From: an uncultured Clostridia bacterium
GTDB taxonomy: Bacteria; Bacillota; Clostridia; Oscillospirales; Acutalibacteraceae
Direction of reading: 5' to 3'
DNA length: 16,113 bases
Assembly (NCBI GenBank): GCA_945221685.1
Contig: CALYNN010000014.1
Coordinates: 1 to 16,113, forward strand
A program made the translations under genes and the position numbers. How positions within the stretch are numbered: position 1 is the stretch's first letter; every line of letters starts with the position of its first letter. Shown here one piece after another: positions 14,018-16,113 of the stretch. The notes under the pieces are model-generated. The model ran no database searches and was not told the DNA's origin. It saw nothing but the letters and a program-made list of their open reading frames with translations.

Positions 14018-14200
14018 ATGGAAGAAAAGAATAAAAGCCAAAGGAAGAATAATAAAAAGAAGCCCATTATAGACCTGACATCATATTTAAGTCCCGACAT
14101 TGTTGATGCTGATATAGACGGAAGCTACACGGGTGTTCCGGCAGATATGTACTACTACGGCGACTTGGAGGAGCCGGTGCAGGACGCAGACGATTTATAA
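14018..14200 (+). CDS. Small basic/acidic protein of unknown function
   Basis: The 60-residue ORF starts at ATG 14018, 7 bases after AGGAGGTG, the best ribosome site in the window. The N-terminus is basic (MEEKNKSQRKNNKKKPIIDL), the C-terminus acidic (DLEEPVQDADDL), and between them is a Tyr/Asp/Gly-rich stretch. There is no signal peptide, membrane helix or known motif. Its expression would depend on read-through of the upstream terminator, since I see no promoter of its own. It is followed by a strong terminator. I do not recognise it. Confidence 0.65.
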   Translation: MEEKNKSQRKNNKKKPIIDLTSYLSPDIVDADIDGSYTGVPADMYYYGDLEEPVQDADDL

Positions 14201-14219
14201 GAATAAGCTACACACCCTT

Positions 14220-14255
14220 AAGGCAAATCGGCAACAGTAAGCCGATTTGCCTTTT
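14220..14255 (+). terminator. Intrinsic terminator after the 60-residue ORF
   Basis: AAGGCAAATCGGC (14220-14232) and GCCGATTTGCCTT (14241-14253) form a perfect 13-base-pair stem with an 8-base loop; four T (14252-14255) follow. It lies 20 bases after the stop at 14200. Confidence 0.85.
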
Positions 14256-14321
14256 GTCTGCTCAATAAAAAATCTTTAATACGGGGAATACTAAATAAAA
14301 AGAAAATTTACGGAGGATTTT

Positions 14322-14417
14322 ATGGAATCTGTATGGAGTGCAAATACAAAAATGCCGAGCTTTGAAAAGGAGGGAAAGCTGATTGATAACCCCGCAATGA
14401 AAAACGCAAAGGTTTAA
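14322..14417 (+). CDS. 31-residue ORF, possibly a leader or oxidoreductase relic
   Basis: ATG 14322 follows GGAGG by 5 bases, and the frame ends at TAA 14415-14417. The peptide is MESVWSANTKMPSFEKEGKL followed by IDNPAMKNAKV. The opening 'M-S-W...MP-F' resembles N-termini of some FAD-dependent oxidoreductases, where a GxGxxG motif would follow, but here the frame stops. The ribosome site is strong, so it may be translated as a small protein. It sits between a terminator and the mreB promoter, and no clear promoter of its own is visible. Relic and functional small protein are both possible. Confidence 0.5.
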   Translation: MESVWSANTKMPSFEKEGKLIDNPAMKNAKV

Positions 14418-14462
14418 CTCAATTATATTATTTTACAATTTTGTAAATTTTCAAATTTGCTA

Positions 14463-14491
14463 TTGTTATAAGCAGATGACTAATATATAAT
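14463..14491 (+). promoter_or_regulatory. Sigma-A-type promoter for mreB
   Basis: TTGTTA (14463-14468) and TATAAT (14486-14491) are 17 bases apart. The start codon of mreB is about 70 bases further. A dyad, TTTACAA (14432-14438) and TTGTAAA (14441-14447), lies upstream of the -35 and could be a regulator site, though the region is very AT-rich. Confidence 0.7.
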
Positions 14492-14565
14492 ATAGATACT
14501 ATTAAATTATATTGGATTATTATATATTTCTATAAATTTCACAAATTTGAAAGAGAGAGATTGAA

Positions 14566-15546
14566 ATGCTTTTTTCAAGAGATTTAGGTATTGACCTTGG
14601 AACCTCAAATACCATTGTCTGCGACAAAAGAGGACGGGTTATAATCAACGAGCCAAGCGTTGTTGCAGTTGATGTTAAAACAAAAAGAGTGCTTGCCACC
14701 GGCAACGAAGCAAAATCAATGATTGGCAGAACTCCCGGCTCAATAATTGCGGTAAGACCACTTCAGGACGGCGTTATTGCCGACTTTGATATGACCTCGG
14801 ATATGCTGAGAAGCTTTATATACCGTTCAAGCAAAAGAAGTCTTTTTACCCGCACAAGAGTAGTTGTTTCCGTTCCAAGCGGTGTAACGGAGGTTGAGCG
14901 CAGAGCAGTTGAGGACGCAGTGCGTTCTGCCGGAGCGCAGGATGTTGAGCTTATTGAGTCGCCTATGGCGGCGGCGCTGGGCGCAGAGCTTCCCGTTTAC
15001 GATGCAAAGGGCTCAATGGTTGTAGACATTGGCGGCGGCACCTGTGATATTGCAGTTGTAAGTCTTGGCGGAATAGCCGCCTGCAAAAGCATAAAGACGG
15101 CAGGCGACGCCCTTGATGCCGCTATTGTTGACTATATGAAAAAGGAACACAATATGCTTATAGGCAGTAACACTGCAGAGGAAATTAAGCTTAAGCTCGG
15201 TTCAGCCTGCCCCTACGACGGCGAGGGCGCTATGGAGGTAAGAGGCAGAAATCTTATTGACGGTCTACCGAAAAGTGTTGAGATTACAAGTCAGGATATT
15301 AGATTTGTTCTCAGCGAGCCTATATCAAAAATCACCTCGGCAATAAGAGAAACCCTTGAGGTAACATTGCCTGAGCTTTCCGCCGATATAATCGACAGCG
15401 GCATTTATCTTACAGGCGGCACCTCGGCTTTAAGAGGACTTGCACAGCTTATTTCCGAAGCAGCAAGAATAGATGTACATATTCCCGAACAGGCAGAGCT
15501 TTGCGTTGCGAAGGGAACATCTGTTAAGCTTCGGAGAGCCAGATAA
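14566..15546 (+). CDS. mreB: Rod-shape actin homologue MreB
   Basis: The 326-residue protein polymerises under the membrane and guides peptidoglycan synthesis. Phosphate loop 1 is DLGIDLGTSNT (6-16), phosphate loop 2 VVDIGGGTCDIAVVSLGG (152-169), and the adenosine motif GIYLTGGTSALRGL (279-292). The segment VVSVPSGVTEVERRAVEDAV (100-119) is also characteristic. All binding residues are intact, so it should be functional. It is a little shorter than usual (about 335-345). The ribosome site is AAGAGAGAG. It has its own promoter, and mreC follows after 37 bases with no terminator between. Mbl or MreBH are alternatives by sequence; the following mreC favours MreB. Confidence 0.95.
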   Translation: MLFSRDLGIDLGTSNTIVCDKRGRVIINEPSVVAVDVKTKRVLATGNEAKSMIGRTPGSIIAVRPLQDGVIADFDMTSDMLRSFIYRSSKRSLFTRTRVVVSVPSGVTEVERRAVEDAVRSAGAQDVELIESPMAAALGAELPVYDAKGSMVVDIGGGTCDIAVVSLGGIAACKSIKTAGDALDAAIVDYMKKEHNMLIGSNTAEEIKLKLGSACPYDGEGAMEVRGRNLIDGLPKSVEITSQDIRFVLSEPISKITSAIRETLEVTLPELSADIIDSGIYLTGGTSALRGLAQLISEAARIDVHIPEQAELCVAKGTSVKLRRAR

Positions 15547-15583
15547 ACAAACCGCAACAAACTATGCTTAAGGATATGAAAAA

Positions 15584-16113
15584 ATGAAAGACCTATTTAA
15601 AAGCAGCCGTTTCAAAATCATAGCTGTAATAATTGCCCTGCTGCTTGCAGGTATGCTTATATGTGCGGCAAATTCCGTAAGCGAGTCGGCTCAGTCGGGA
15701 ATTGTCGGTACAATTTTTACTCCTGCTCACCGGGCGGCGTCTAAAATTGCAGACTGCATAGAGAAAATTACAGACAGTGCAAACGGCAACGCACAGTATA
15801 ACGAAAAAATAGACGAGCTTCAGCAGCAGCTGGGCGAGCTTCAAAGCAAGCTTGCAGACTACGACAACCTTAAAACCCAAAACCAGCTATACAAGGAGGC
15901 TCTTGAGCTTAAGGACGATAATCCCGATTTTCAATATCTTGAAGCCTCGGTTATCGGCAGAGACAGTGCAAGCCCTTATATTTCCTTTTCCGTAAGCAAG
16001 GGCACCGTTAACGGCGTTAAGGACGGCGACGCGGTGCTTTACGGCAAATATCTTGTAGGCATAGTAAAAAAAGCGTACCCGACCTACAGCGTTGTTTGCT
16101 CTGTTCTTGACCC
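15584..16113 (+). CDS. mreC: Rod-shape protein MreC, cut by the window end
   Basis: From ATG 15584 (AGGA 9 bases upstream) 176 codons are open to the window edge. There is a short cytoplasmic N-terminus, a membrane helix (about 10-29, FKIIAVIIALLLAGMLICAA), a coiled coil (roughly 70-105, KIDELQQQLGELQSKLADYD) and the start of the beta-barrel domain (EASVIGRDSASPYISFSVSK, then GTVNGVKDGDAVL). This is the standard MreC layout. MreC connects MreB to the cell-wall synthases outside the membrane. It follows mreB in the same operon, as in most rods. The minus-strand ORF at 15593-15880 is a shadow. Confidence 0.93.
   Translation, partial: MKDLFKSSRFKIIAVIIALLLAGMLICAANSVSESAQSGIVGTIFTPAHRAASKIADCIEKITDSANGNAQYNEKIDELQQQLGELQSKLADYDNLKTQNQLYKEALELKDDNPDFQYLEASVIGRDSASPYISFSVSKGTVNGVKDGDAVLYGKYLVGIVKKAYPTYSVVCSVLD

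Noticed and set aside
13506..14100. Three minus-strand ORFs (13506-13751, 13797-13979, 13807-14100)
   Set aside because: They are shadows of the actin-like gene and of the hairpin region; none has a ribosome site or domain.
1..16113. CRISPR arrays, tRNA or rRNA genes, insertion sequences, restriction or toxin systems
   Set aside because: I found no regularly spaced repeats, no cloverleaf-like sequence with T-loop GTTCRA context, and no transposase or defence motifs.

Overview
The window is a metagenome-style contig from a low-to-mid-GC spore-forming Firmicute, probably class Clostridia. The evidence is the mreB-mreC pair, a SpoIIQ-like LytM protein, a DUF3048 membrane protein, strong AGGAGG-type ribosome binding sites and phage genes of the PBSX/XkdP-XkdT kind. 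I cannot place it to genus. Bases 1-59 are not biological: they match the Illumina Nextera i7 adapter with the N706 index, with five mismatches, so the contig ends in untrimmed adapter and the genome starts at about base 60.

Bases 60-9783 (minus strand) are one tightly packed phage late operon. In transcription order it encodes terminase small and large subunits, portal, a maturation protease/scaffold, an HK97-type major capsid protein, two or three neck or connector proteins, and a tail terminator. After these come a 29-codon ORF, a LysM protein (XkdP-like), a gpD/XkdQ-like hub, a gp45-like spike, a gp25/XkdS-like wedge protein, baseplate J, a DUF2313/XkdU-like protein and the start of another tail gene. 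Most junctions overlap or nearly touch and no gene is visibly broken. Nevertheless the sheath, tube, tail chaperones and tape measure that normally lie between the terminator and the LysM gene are absent from that position. No integrase, repressor or lysis gene is visible.

Bases 9784-10117 separate the phage operon from chromosomal genes and hold divergent control regions: dyads and a possible promoter for the phage operon, and a good sigma-A-type promoter with a foldable leader for the next gene. That gene (10118-10618, plus) is a zinc-ribbon membrane protein. A shared terminator then faces spoIIQ (10702-11430, minus), followed by a DUF3048 protein (11607-13163, minus).

From 13287 onward everything reads plus. 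A 207-residue protein resembles the N-terminal half of MreB but lacks the nucleotide-binding loops. Its terminator hairpin contains the ribosome binding site of the next, 60-codon ORF, whose ATG directly follows the T run. A second terminator, a 31-codon ORF, a promoter, mreB and the beginning of mreC (cut by the window end) complete the region. The most unusual signals are the terminator/ribosome-site overlap at 13981-14020, the actin-like relative beside mreB, and the head-plus-baseplate operon without in-place tube, sheath and tape-measure genes.
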